A stretch of DNA of 5,719 nucleotides. It comes from Ramlibacter sp. (lineage in GTDB: Bacteria; Pseudomonadota; Gammaproteobacteria; Burkholderiales; Burkholderiaceae_C). The position numbers and the translations under genes were made by a program. Under the pieces are notes generated by a model. The model saw only the letters and a list, made by a program, of their open reading frames with translations. It ran no database searches and was not told the DNA's origin. Positions 1 to 5,719 of the stretch are shown in pieces. The first letter of the stretch is position 1. Every line of letters starts with the position of its first letter. The stretch spans positions 1-5,719 of the forward strand of contig JAQGMT010000465.1 of the NCBI GenBank assembly GCA_028292185.1, read 5' to 3'.

Positions 1-1685
1 AGCTGCCCTACGCGGCGCTCAACCCGGGCGCCAGCTATCGCGGGCTGCACGATTCCATCGTCAACTACGGTGGCAACGTGCCGCAGATGATGCTCTGCCA
101 GCACGAGGAAACGGCGGTGCAGATCGCGCACGGCTATGCCAAGGCCAGCGGCAAGCCGATGGTGGCGATCCTGCACAACCTGGTGGGGCTGCTGCACGCC
201 AACATGGCCGTGTATTACGCGTACATCGACCGGGCGCCCATCTTCATCGTCGGCGCCACCGGCCCGATGGATGAGACCAAGCGGCGGCCGCGGATCGACT
301 GGATTCATTCCGCGCAATCGCAAGGTGCGGCGGTGCGTGAGTACACGAAGTGGGACTACCAGCCGACCACGGTCGAAGGCGTACCCGAAGCTTTCGCACG
401 CGCTTACTCGGTGATGATGACCGAGCCGCGCGGGCCGGTGTACATGTGCTACGACGCCTGGTTGCAGGAGAAGAAGCTCGAGCAGCCCGTCCCCTTGCCG
501 CCCAAGACGTTCCAGACCGTGCCGGCGCCGATCGCGCCCGACCCTGATGCACTGGCCAAGGCGGCCGACACGCTGCTGGCCGCCAAGCGCCCGGTGATTC
601 TTGCGGAATACCTCGGCCGCGACCCGAAAGCCTTCGATGCGCTGGTGAAGCTGGCGGAGACACTGGGGGCGCCGGTGTACGACCTGAACCAGCGGCTGAA
701 TTTCCCCGGCAACCATCCCTTGAACATGAGCATGTCCAAGGAGATCTTCAAGGACGCCGATGTGGTGCTGTGCCTGGACGTGCGCGACTGGGAGCGCCCG
801 ACGACCGCACTCACCAGCACCACGCGCGAACTGGTGACGCTCACGCCCAAGGGCTGCCAGTGGATCGACATCGGCTTCGGCGACCTCAACATCTCCGCAT
901 GGGCGATGGACTACCAGCGCCTGCTCTACGCCGACCAGCGCATCATCGCCGACACCACCGTCGCGGTGCCCGCGCTGACGGCGTTGCTCAAGCAGCGCGC
1001 GCGCAAGGACGAGGGTTTCGCTTCACGCGTGACCAAGCGCTCCACTGCCACCGGGCGCAAGCATTCCGCGCTGCGTACGGAATGGGCGAAAGAAGCCAGG
1101 CGCGACTGGGACGCCAGCCCCATCACGCTGCCGCGCCTGGCCAGCGAAGTGTGGGAGCAGATCAGGAACGAAGACTGGGTGCTCACCGCCGGCACGCTCG
1201 AAGACTGGACGCGCAAGCTGTGGGACTTCGACAAGCCGTACCGGCACGCCGGCAAGTCGCTCGGCACGGCCACGCAGTTCGGGATCTCGCTGGGCGTGGC
1301 GCTGGCGCATCGCGGCAAGGGCCGACTGGTGGTGGACATTCAGCCGGACGGCGACTTGATGTTCGACGCCGGCGCGCTGTGGGTTGCGGCCAAGCACAAG
1401 ATTCCGATGCTGGTCGTGATGTACAACAACCGCGCCTACTTCAACGACTGGGAGCACCAGATCCGGATGGCCAAGCAGCGCGGCACGCCGGTGGATCGCG
1501 CGTACATCGGGATGGACCTGGACGATCCGCCGCCGGATTTCGCCACGCTGGCCAAGTCGATGGGCTGGTACGCGGAAGGTCCGATCGACCAGCCCAAGGA
1601 CATCGCCGGTGCGCTCAAGCGCGCGATCGCGAAGGTGAAGGCCGGCCAGCCCGCCTTGCTCGACACCATCACGCAGAAAAGATGA
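1..1685 (+). CDS. ThDP-dependent enzyme, acetolactate synthase/benzoylformate decarboxylase superfamily (5' partial)
   Basis: Likely a cytoplasmic ThDP- and Mg-dependent enzyme that decarboxylates or ligates 2-oxo acids. The first complete codon is at 3 and the frame is open to the left edge. The residues before the GTG at 78 (NPGASYRGLHDS) look like conserved N-terminal Pyr-domain sequence, so that GTG is not the start and I estimate a few dozen residues are missing. Seen: HEETAV with the probable catalytic Glu at codon 105-107, followed by a GYAKASGKP segment; a central domain with LNFPGNHPLN; and the C-terminal PP domain with the metal/ThDP motif PDG (1344-1352), 24 residues, then NN (1425-1430), followed by RAYFNDWEHQ. 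The first Gly of the usual GDG is Pro here. About 561 residues are visible, near the family's usual full length. Automatic annotation would probably say acetolactate synthase large subunit, but no small regulatory subunit or ilv gene is nearby. The catabolic neighbours argue against branched-chain amino acid synthesis. Family confident, substrate unknown. Confidence 0.9.
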   Translation, partial: LPYAALNPGASYRGLHDSIVNYGGNVPQMMLCQHEETAVQIAHGYAKASGKPMVAILHNLVGLLHANMAVYYAYIDRAPIFIVGATGPMDETKRRPRIDWIHSAQSQGAAVREYTKWDYQPTTVEGVPEAFARAYSVMMTEPRGPVYMCYDAWLQEKKLEQPVPLPPKTFQTVPAPIAPDPDALAKAADTLLAAKRPVILAEYLGRDPKAFDALVKLAETLGAPVYDLNQRLNFPGNHPLNMSMSKEIFKDADVVLCLDVRDWERPTTALTSTTRELVTLTPKGCQWIDIGFGDLNISAWAMDYQRLLYADQRIIADTTVAVPALTALLKQRARKDEGFASRVTKRSTATGRKHSALRTEWAKEARRDWDASPITLPRLASEVWEQIRNEDWVLTAGTLEDWTRKLWDFDKPYRHAGKSLGTATQFGISLGVALAHRGKGRLVVDIQPDGDLMFDAGALWVAAKHKIPMLVVMYNNRAYFNDWEHQIRMAKQRGTPVDRAYIGMDLDDPPPDFATLAKSMGWYAEGPIDQPKDIAGALKRAIAKVKAGQPALLDTITQKR

Positions 1686-1749
1686 ACATGATGCTGTACA
1701 CACCGCTCAAAGACGCTGCCTGAGCAGGACGCCGCTCGCAAGGAAAATC
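1686..1749 (+). other. 64-bp spacer with a 13-codon ORF overlapping the upstream stop
   Basis: This is the longest gap in the window. An ATG at 1682 overlaps the TGA of the upstream gene (ATGA) and opens a 13-residue frame, MNMMLYTPLKDAA, closing at 1721-1723. There is no good Shine-Dalgarno sequence before it, only a weak A/G-rich run. It could be chance, a coupling peptide, or the stump of a lost gene. The only hairpin I see is a 4-bp CTGC/GCAG stem at about 1716-1727, with no T-run after it, so I do not call a terminator. Transcription probably continues into the next gene. Confidence 0.3.
1740..1744 (+). promoter_or_regulatory. Ribosome binding site of the Pht5-like gene
   Basis: AAGGA lies 5 nt before the ATG at 1750. 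It supports that start, which also gives the N-terminus expected for the family (MRQLQLSIATTDYDH). Confidence 0.7.
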
Positions 1750-2739
1750 ATGCGCCAGTTGCAACTGTCGATCGCCACCACCGACTACGACCACTTCCGC
1801 GACATGCGGACGGGGATCGTCAAGGCCGAGGGCATCGACCTTAACTGGTCCAACCTCGGCCATCACGAGTGCTTCGCGCGCTTCACGGCGAACCGCGAAT
1901 TCCACCTTGCCGAACTCTCGTTCGCCAAGTTCGCCACGCAAGTGACTCGGCCTGACAGCGACATCATCGGGCTGCCCGTGATCTGCTCGCGGCTCTTCCG
2001 CTTCAGCTCGTTCTACGTCAACCGCAAAAGTGGCATCAAAAGCGTTGCCGACCTCGCCGGCAGGAAGGTCGGTTCACCCGAATGGGCGCACTCGGCCGCC
2101 GTCTACATGCGTGGCTGGATGCATAACGACATGGGCGTGAGGCTCTCCGACGTGCACTGGTACCAGGCCGGCGCGAATTCGCCGGGCCGGGTCGAAAAGG
2201 TCGAAATCAACCTGCCGCGAGGGGTACGCCTGACGCGCGTGGCCGACAAGTCGCTGAGCCAGCTGCTGGCCGCGGGCGAGATCGATTGCGCGATCATCGC
2301 GCGGCCACCGACCTGCTTCCTCGATGGCCACCCCGATGTCGTGCGCCTGTTCCCGGACTTCCTCGACATGGAGGAGGCGTATTACGAGCGCACCAAGGTG
2401 TGGCCGATCATGCACATCATCGCGATGCAGAAAAAAATCCTGCACGACAACCCTTGGGTCGCGCGCAACCTGCTCAATGCCTTCCAGGAGTCCAAGCGGC
2501 GCAGCATCGAACGCCTGCTCGACCCCGCGGTGTCGCGTTACCCGCTGGCCTGGCTGCCGAGTTACGCGCGCAAGATGCGCGACCGCTTCGGCGGCGATCC
2601 CTTCCCCTATGGCATCGAGGAGAACCGCGCCACCTGGGAGCAGATGGCGCTGTACACCTTCCAGCAGGGCATCGCCCACCGGCAGTTCACGCCCGAAGAA
2701 ATCTTTCCCGCCGGCATCATGACCAGCGTCGTCATTTGA
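1750..2739 (+). CDS. 4,5-dihydroxyphthalate decarboxylase-like protein (Pht5 family)
   Basis: A 329-residue protein, complete and of normal family length. Family members remove a carboxyl group from a dihydroxylated aromatic diacid; in phthalate degraders 4,5-dihydroxyphthalate gives protocatechuate and CO2. From memory of the family, the following segments match: an N-terminal TDYDHFRD and GIDLNW; FHLAELSFAKF at about 51-61; FRFSSFYVN at about 83-91; GEIDCAIIARPP at about 176-187; RTKVWPIMHI at about 214-223; NPWVARNLLNAF at about 234-245; and near the C-terminus GGDPFPYGIEENR followed by QQGI and EEIFP. The fold is related to type 2 periplasmic binding proteins, but there is no signal peptide, so a cytoplasmic enzyme is more likely than a transporter component. 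It follows the ThDP gene after 64 bp and precedes the dehydrogenase gene by 28 bp. The other genes of the known phthalate route are not seen, so the exact substrate is open and I give no gene symbol. Confidence 0.85.
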   Translation: MRQLQLSIATTDYDHFRDMRTGIVKAEGIDLNWSNLGHHECFARFTANREFHLAELSFAKFATQVTRPDSDIIGLPVICSRLFRFSSFYVNRKSGIKSVADLAGRKVGSPEWAHSAAVYMRGWMHNDMGVRLSDVHWYQAGANSPGRVEKVEINLPRGVRLTRVADKSLSQLLAAGEIDCAIIARPPTCFLDGHPDVVRLFPDFLDMEEAYYERTKVWPIMHIIAMQKKILHDNPWVARNLLNAFQESKRRSIERLLDPAVSRYPLAWLPSYARKMRDRFGGDPFPYGIEENRATWEQMALYTFQQGIAHRQFTPEEIFPAGIMTSVVI

Positions 2740-2753
2740 GATGCGGTCCAGTC

Positions 2754-2759
2754 AAGGGA
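2754..2759 (+). promoter_or_regulatory. Ribosome binding site that decides the dehydrogenase start
   Basis: AAGGGA sits 8 nt before the ATG at 2768. An upstream in-frame ATG at 2741 lies 1 nt after the previous stop codon and has no comparable site; it would add nine unhelpful residues (MRSSQGTPG) before the first beta strand. The ATG at 2768 places the Rossmann strand right at the N-terminus, as is normal in this family. Confidence 0.65.
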
Positions 2760-2767
2760 CACCTGGC

Positions 2768-3580
2768 ATGAAGCCTACCGTTGGAGTCATAGGCGCGGGC
2801 CGGATGGGCGCGCCCATCATCGGCCACCTGGTGCGCAAGGGCTTTGCGACGCATGCCTGCGACCTGAACCCGGCGCGCCAGGAGGTGGTCACCGGCCACG
2901 GCGCGCAGTGGGCCGAGAGCGCGGCCGTCATGGCGCCGGCGTGCGAGGTGATCCTCGTGTGCGTCGGCTTCGATGCCGAAGTGCGCGCCTTGCTCGCACC
3001 GGATGGCGAACTGGCCTCGCTGCGCGAAGGCAGCATCGTCGCCATCCTCAGCACCATCCATCCCGACACGGTGAAGGAGCTTGCCGCGCAAGCCGAGCTG
3101 CGCAGCGTGCACGTGGTCGACTCGACGGTGTGCCGTGGCGGTGAGGCGGCCGACAATGGCACGCTGCTGTCCTTCGTCGGCGGCAGCGCTGAAGTGGTCG
3201 AGCGGCTCACGCCGGTGCTGAAAGCTTATTCCGCCGACGTGGTGCACACTGGCGGCATCGGCACGGCGCAAGTTGCCAAGGCCGTGAACAACCTGATCCT
3301 GTGGGCCTGCCTGGTGGCGGACCACGAGGGGCTGGCGCTCGCCCAGCACTACGGCGCGGACATCGGGGCGCTGCGCAAGGCGCTGATGATCTCGAGCTGC
3401 GCGAATGGCCCCCTTGAAAAATGGGGGACCCAGACGATGGCCTGGGCCGAGGATGACATGGTCATCGTCGGTGAAATGGCCGCGAAGGCGGGCATTGCCC
3501 TGCCGCAGGCCGGCTTGAACCGCGAGGTGTGCCGCGCACTCAAACCCAAACGCTATCAACTGGAAAAATATGGACGCTAA
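2768..3580 (+). CDS. NAD(P)-dependent beta-hydroxyacid dehydrogenase, 3-hydroxyisobutyrate dehydrogenase family
   Basis: A 270-residue cytoplasmic oxidoreductase, somewhat shorter than the usual 290-300. It would interconvert a beta-hydroxy acid and its oxo or semialdehyde form. Seen: the Rossmann nucleotide-binding motif GVIGAGRMG at residues 6-14; Asp32 at the end of the second strand (ACDLNP), which suggests NAD rather than NADP; the substrate loop at 118-139 with DSTVCRGGEAADNG leading to SFVGG; and GTAQVAKAVNN at 165-175, with the catalytic Lys171 and the conserved Asn174/Asn175. The C-terminal helical domain ends in RYQLEKYGR. Two departures from the family: the substrate loop normally reads VSGG and here reads VCRGG, and the late Lys-Asp pair (KDxxLA) appears as DDMVIV. 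Both suggest a substrate other than hydroxyisobutyrate or tartronate semialdehyde. The 3' end overlaps the next gene by 11 bp, so translation is probably coupled. Family confident, reaction unknown. Confidence 0.88.
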   Translation: MKPTVGVIGAGRMGAPIIGHLVRKGFATHACDLNPARQEVVTGHGAQWAESAAVMAPACEVILVCVGFDAEVRALLAPDGELASLREGSIVAILSTIHPDTVKELAAQAELRSVHVVDSTVCRGGEAADNGTLLSFVGGSAEVVERLTPVLKAYSADVVHTGGIGTAQVAKAVNNLILWACLVADHEGLALAQHYGADIGALRKALMISSCANGPLEKWGTQTMAWAEDDMVIVGEMAAKAGIALPQAGLNREVCRALKPKRYQLEKYGR

Positions 3581-4172
3581 AACCAAACCCGCGGCGGCTG
3601 GGTCAGCCCCCGTTGCCGGTGGCAACGAGTCGCACTATCACAGCAAGAAGGACCGCGTGTTCGTGCGCGGCATCCAGGGCCAGTACAGCCTGAAGGACGA
3701 GCTTGCCAAGCTGCGCGCGATGCCGCGCGTGCGCAAGGGTTCCGAGATCAAGTTCAACGACGGCCCGCAGACCTTCAGCCGGCATTACGTCGAGCCCAAG
3801 GACGGCATCACGCAGCTGTTTCACCTGCACATCGAAGAGTACGGCCCGGGCGCGCGTTCGCAAAAGCACGGCCACGTCAACGAGGCCGCGTTCTACATCC
3901 TGGACGGCGAAGGCTACGAGATCCACGACGGCGTGCGCTACGACTGGAAGGCCGGCGACATCGCCATCGTGCACAACAACTGCGTGCACCAGCACTTCAA
4001 CGCCAGCAACGCGAAGCCGGCGCGCGCGCTGGTGATCAAGACCAAGCCGATGTACATGTTCATGAACATGCTGTTCCAGCAGCAGGTCGAGCCCCGGCCC
4101 ACCACGCCGGCCCCCGGTGGCGAGAACTTCCAGGCGCGCGAGTCGGAAGACAACTACAACCACCTCGACTGA
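3570..4172 (+). CDS. Single-domain cupin protein with near-complete metal site
   Basis: A 200-residue protein with one cupin barrel, possibly a metal-dependent dioxygenase, isomerase or related enzyme. Residues 1-20 are Ala/Gly-rich and probably flexible. The barrel spans about 60-160. Motif 1 has G94, five residues, then H100-G-H102, E105 and A106, with G113 closing it; the usual metal-binding Glu position holds Ala106, and Glu sits one residue earlier. Motif 2 is G129 to N144, with H140 followed by QHFN. Thus three His ligands (100, 102, 140) are present and a metal site is plausible. A second HLH at 85-87 lies one strand upstream. The tail after about 175 is Pro-rich then acidic and probably disordered. 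The start at 3570 overlaps the dehydrogenase stop by 11 bp, with a weak GGA 5 nt upstream, so coupled translation is likely; the next Met (residue 51) would remove conserved sequence. Its barrel best resembles the second domain of the gene at 4832. Confidence 0.85.
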   Translation: MDAKTKPAAAGSAPVAGGNESHYHSKKDRVFVRGIQGQYSLKDELAKLRAMPRVRKGSEIKFNDGPQTFSRHYVEPKDGITQLFHLHIEEYGPGARSQKHGHVNEAAFYILDGEGYEIHDGVRYDWKAGDIAIVHNNCVHQHFNASNAKPARALVIKTKPMYMFMNMLFQQQVEPRPTTPAPGGENFQARESEDNYNHLD

Positions 4173-4177
4173 ACGAC

Positions 4178-4184
4178 AAGGAGA
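4178..4184 (+). promoter_or_regulatory. Strong ribosome binding site of the second cupin gene
   Basis: AAGGAGA lies 5 nt before the ATG at 4190. It is the best Shine-Dalgarno match in the window, and suggests this cupin is translated independently of, and perhaps more strongly than, its neighbours. Confidence 0.75.
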
Positions 4185-4189
4185 ACGAC

Positions 4190-4810
4190 ATGGCATGGAG
4201 TGAAGCCAAGGCGTGGCTGCAAGGCACCGCGCACCAGAACCTGTATCAGGAGCTGCTGGACGACGCATCCAACGCACCGGCGCGGAACAAGAAACGCAAG
4301 AAGATCGTTGCTCCCGCGGACATGCCTTGGGAGCTGTCGCGCCAGGGCATCCTGAAGCACCTGTTGAACGAAGGCATGAACACGCGCATGGAGACGGTGG
4401 ACGCCTACATGCAGATCATTCCGCCGGGCAGCCGCTCGGGCAAGCACCGCCAGCTGGCCGAGGAATGCCTCTACGTGCTGGAAGGGCACGGCTACGACCT
4501 GCACCAGGATTGCGACGTCGAGATCACCGACACCTACCACTGGACGCCGCAGACCGAGATCAAGCGCTTCGAGTGGGAAGCCGGTGACGTGATCTATGTT
4601 CCGCCGAACACCATCACGCAGCATTTCAACGCCAGCCCGGACCGCCCGGTGCGCCTCATTTCGGCCGTCAACCGGATCTTCAAGGCCAGCGGCCTGAACG
4701 ACCTGGAGCAGCTGGAAGACGCGCCGGAATACCGGCCCGGCGTCATCCTGACCCCCGAACTCGTGGCCCAGTACCTGGGCCGCGCCGTCAAGACTCCCCA
4801 ACCCGCCTGA
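4190..4810 (+). CDS. Single-domain cupin protein with degenerate metal site
   Basis: A 206-residue protein. Residues 1-60 are helical and charged, with a basic patch NKKRKK at about 33-38; the cupin barrel spans about 68-160, and a C-terminal helical tail follows. Motif 1 is G80, five residues, H86-R-Q88, then E91-E92 and YVLEG at 95-99: the first His and the Glu are kept but the second His is Gln. Motif 2 has G132-D-V-I-Y-V-P-P, but the metal-binding His position is Thr143, followed by QHFN (144-147). Only H86 and E92 remain of the four classic ligands, unless H145 substitutes. There is an insertion of about 10-15 residues between the two motifs (ITDTYHWTPQ) compared with the neighbours. It lies 17 bp after the first cupin gene and 21 bp before the next, which is in the same reading frame. 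It may be a non-catalytic partner subunit or bind metal differently. I do not recognise a characterised orthologue. Confidence 0.83.
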   Translation: MAWSEAKAWLQGTAHQNLYQELLDDASNAPARNKKRKKIVAPADMPWELSRQGILKHLLNEGMNTRMETVDAYMQIIPPGSRSGKHRQLAEECLYVLEGHGYDLHQDCDVEITDTYHWTPQTEIKRFEWEAGDVIYVPPNTITQHFNASPDRPVRLISAVNRIFKASGLNDLEQLEDAPEYRPGVILTPELVAQYLGRAVKTPQPA

Positions 4811-4831
4811 GGGCCCAGCCCAGTACCCGTC

Positions 4832-5719
4832 ATGAACCAGAGCAACAGCACCAGCGCACTCGTCTCCGAGACCATCGCCAAGAAATTCGAGACCGAGAAG
4901 GAAACGCCCTACACCCGATGGGTGGCAGCCCAGGGACTGGACATCCTGGACGCGATCTACGTCCACGACCTGCACACCGTCGAACTCAAGCCATGGGCCC
5001 GCCGCGGCGGCAAGGGCGTTTACCTCAATCACGACGCCTCACGGACGTCCAACGATTGCTACGTCTGCGAAATCGCCCCCGGCAAACAGCTCGAGCCGCA
5101 GCGCCAGCTGTTCGAGGAGATGATCTATGTGCTGGACGGGCGCGGCTCGACCAGCGTGTGGAACGACGCGGGCAAGAAGGTCAGCTTCGAGTGGAAGGCC
5201 GGCGCCATCTTCGCGATCCCCTTGAACGCGCATCACCAGCATTTCAATGGTTCCGGCAAGGAACCCGCGCGCTTCGTGTCGGTCACCAACGGCCCCACGA
5301 TCATCAACTCGTTCGGTGACATCGACTTCGTGTTCGCCACCCACTACGACTTCAAGAACCGCTTCGCCGGCGAGAGCGATTACTTCGCCAACAAGGGCGA
5401 ACAAAAGGGACTGCTGCTGGACACGAACTTCGTGGCCGATGCCATCAACCTGCCGCTGATCCCGGCCAAGGAGCGCGGCGCCGGCGGCGGCCATATCCGC
5501 TTCAGCATGGCCAAGGGCAGCATGAACAGCCACATCTCGCAGTTCCCCGTCGGCACTTACAAGAAGGCCCACGCCCACGGTCCGGGCGCACACGTGATCG
5601 TGATGGGGGGCCAGGGCTTCAGCCTGATGTGGCCGGAAGGCGAGGAGCCGAAGCGCTTCGATTGGCACGAAGGCACGATGATCGTGCCGCCCAACATGTG
5701 GTTCCACCAGCACTTCAAC
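4832..5719 (+). CDS. Two-domain (bicupin) protein, 3' partial
   Basis: The frame is open from the ATG at 4832 to the last base, giving exactly 296 codons with no stop. Domain 1 spans about 70-165. In its motif 1 both His positions are Gln (Q90-R-Q92), with E96 and YVLDG after; motif 2 ends in H135 then QHFN. Domain 2 starts at about 222. It has G241, five residues, H247-A-H249, then PGAH with H254, and motif 2 G281 to N296 with H292 then QHFN, where the window ends. So domain 2 has the three His ligands while domain 1 has lost two. Bicupins with one active and one inactive barrel are known, for example gentisate 1,2-dioxygenase, so a ring-cleaving dioxygenase is possible but unproven. The start has a weak signal: GAGGG is 18 nt away. 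Coupling to the preceding gene is likely. No alternative in-frame Met occurs before residue 97. Probably only the C-terminal end is missing. Confidence 0.85.
   Translation, partial: MNQSNSTSALVSETIAKKFETEKETPYTRWVAAQGLDILDAIYVHDLHTVELKPWARRGGKGVYLNHDASRTSNDCYVCEIAPGKQLEPQRQLFEEMIYVLDGRGSTSVWNDAGKKVSFEWKAGAIFAIPLNAHHQHFNGSGKEPARFVSVTNGPTIINSFGDIDFVFATHYDFKNRFAGESDYFANKGEQKGLLLDTNFVADAINLPLIPAKERGAGGGHIRFSMAKGSMNSHISQFPVGTYKKAHAHGPGAHVIVMGGQGFSLMWPEGEEPKRFDWHEGTMIVPPNMWFHQHFN

Larger units (their letters stand above)
1..5719 (+). other. Probable single catabolic operon, open at both ends
   Basis: Six same-strand genes have gaps of 64, 28, -11, 17 and 21 bp, with no terminator or internal promoter that I can support. 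The gene content (ThDP enzyme, Pht5-like decarboxylase, beta-hydroxyacid dehydrogenase, three cupin proteins) is typical of degradation rather than biosynthesis. No regulator or transporter is in view; they may lie outside. Function as a unit is inferred from spacing and families only. Confidence 0.7.

Noticed and set aside
78..80. GTG as the start of the ThDP enzyme
   Set aside because: Conserved-looking family sequence continues in frame upstream to the window edge, so the true start is outside the window.
1..1685. Biosynthetic acetolactate synthase (ilvB/ilvI)
   Set aside because: No small subunit or ilv gene follows, and the neighbours are catabolic; superfamily membership alone does not support the name.
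1716..1727. Terminator hairpin after the ThDP gene
   Set aside because: The stem is only 4 bp (CTGC/GCAG) with no T-run, so it is too weak to call.
1750..2739. Substrate-binding protein of an ABC transporter
   Set aside because: The fold is related, but there is no signal peptide or lipobox and the whole-length motif pattern fits the Pht5 decarboxylase family better.
2732..3625. Long minus-strand open frame of about 297 codons opposite the dehydrogenase gene
   Set aside because: It lies opposite a gene with clear family motifs, its translation is rich in Arg, His and Ala with no recognisable domain, and such antisense frames are expected with high-GC codon bias. The same applies to the minus-strand frames at 4154-5032, 1023-1703, 2074-2679, 3603-4277 and 5039-5713.
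3987..5719. DNA repeat: an identical 15-base stretch at 3987-4001 and 5705-5719
   Set aside because: Both copies encode the HQHFN end of cupin motif 2, so the match reflects shared domain ancestry and codon bias rather than a mobile or regulatory repeat.
4832..5719. Naming the bicupin as gentisate 1,2-dioxygenase
   Set aside because: The two-barrel layout is shared, but I see no gentisate-specific sequence match, and the protein is cut off at the window edge.

Overview
The window is one stretch of GC-rich bacterial DNA with strong G/C preference at third codon positions. It is packed with six same-strand genes and almost no spacer. The protein families and base composition fit a soil or water proteobacterium, most plausibly Burkholderiales-like; that placement is an inference from style, not from a marker gene. 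No RNA gene, mobile element, CRISPR array, promoter or convincing terminator is visible, and both ends cut through genes.

Layout, left to right, all on the + strand: (1) a thiamine-diphosphate (ThDP) enzyme of the acetolactate synthase/benzoylformate decarboxylase superfamily, missing its first residues (1-1685); (2) a homologue of 4,5-dihydroxyphthalate decarboxylase (Pht5 type; 1750-2739); (3) an NAD(P)-dependent beta-hydroxyacid dehydrogenase of the 3-hydroxyisobutyrate dehydrogenase family (2768-3580); (4) a single-domain cupin (3570-4172); (5) a second single-domain cupin (4190-4810); (6) a two-domain cupin cut by the right edge (4832-5719). Gaps are 64, 28, -11, 17 and 21 bp, so this looks like one operon that continues on both sides.

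Together the genes read as a catabolic operon for a carboxylated, probably aromatic or heteroaromatic, compound. Cupins are candidate non-haem metal dioxygenases or isomerases, the Pht5-like protein a candidate decarboxylase, the dehydrogenase a handler of a hydroxyacid or semialdehyde, and the ThDP enzyme a candidate 2-oxoacid decarboxylase or C-C lyase. The substrate cannot be read from the sequence. The usual phthalate ring-hydroxylating oxygenase and dihydrodiol dehydrogenase are not in the window, so a standard phthalate pathway is not shown.

The most interesting point is the cupin set. Its four cupin domains share a QHFN signature and fall into two types: metal-site intact (gene 4 and the second domain of gene 6) and metal-site degenerate (gene 5 and the first domain of gene 6). 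Genes 4 and 5 therefore look like a split counterpart of the bicupin gene 6, possibly forming a hetero-oligomer. The dehydrogenase and the ThDP enzyme also carry substitutions in normally conserved motifs.
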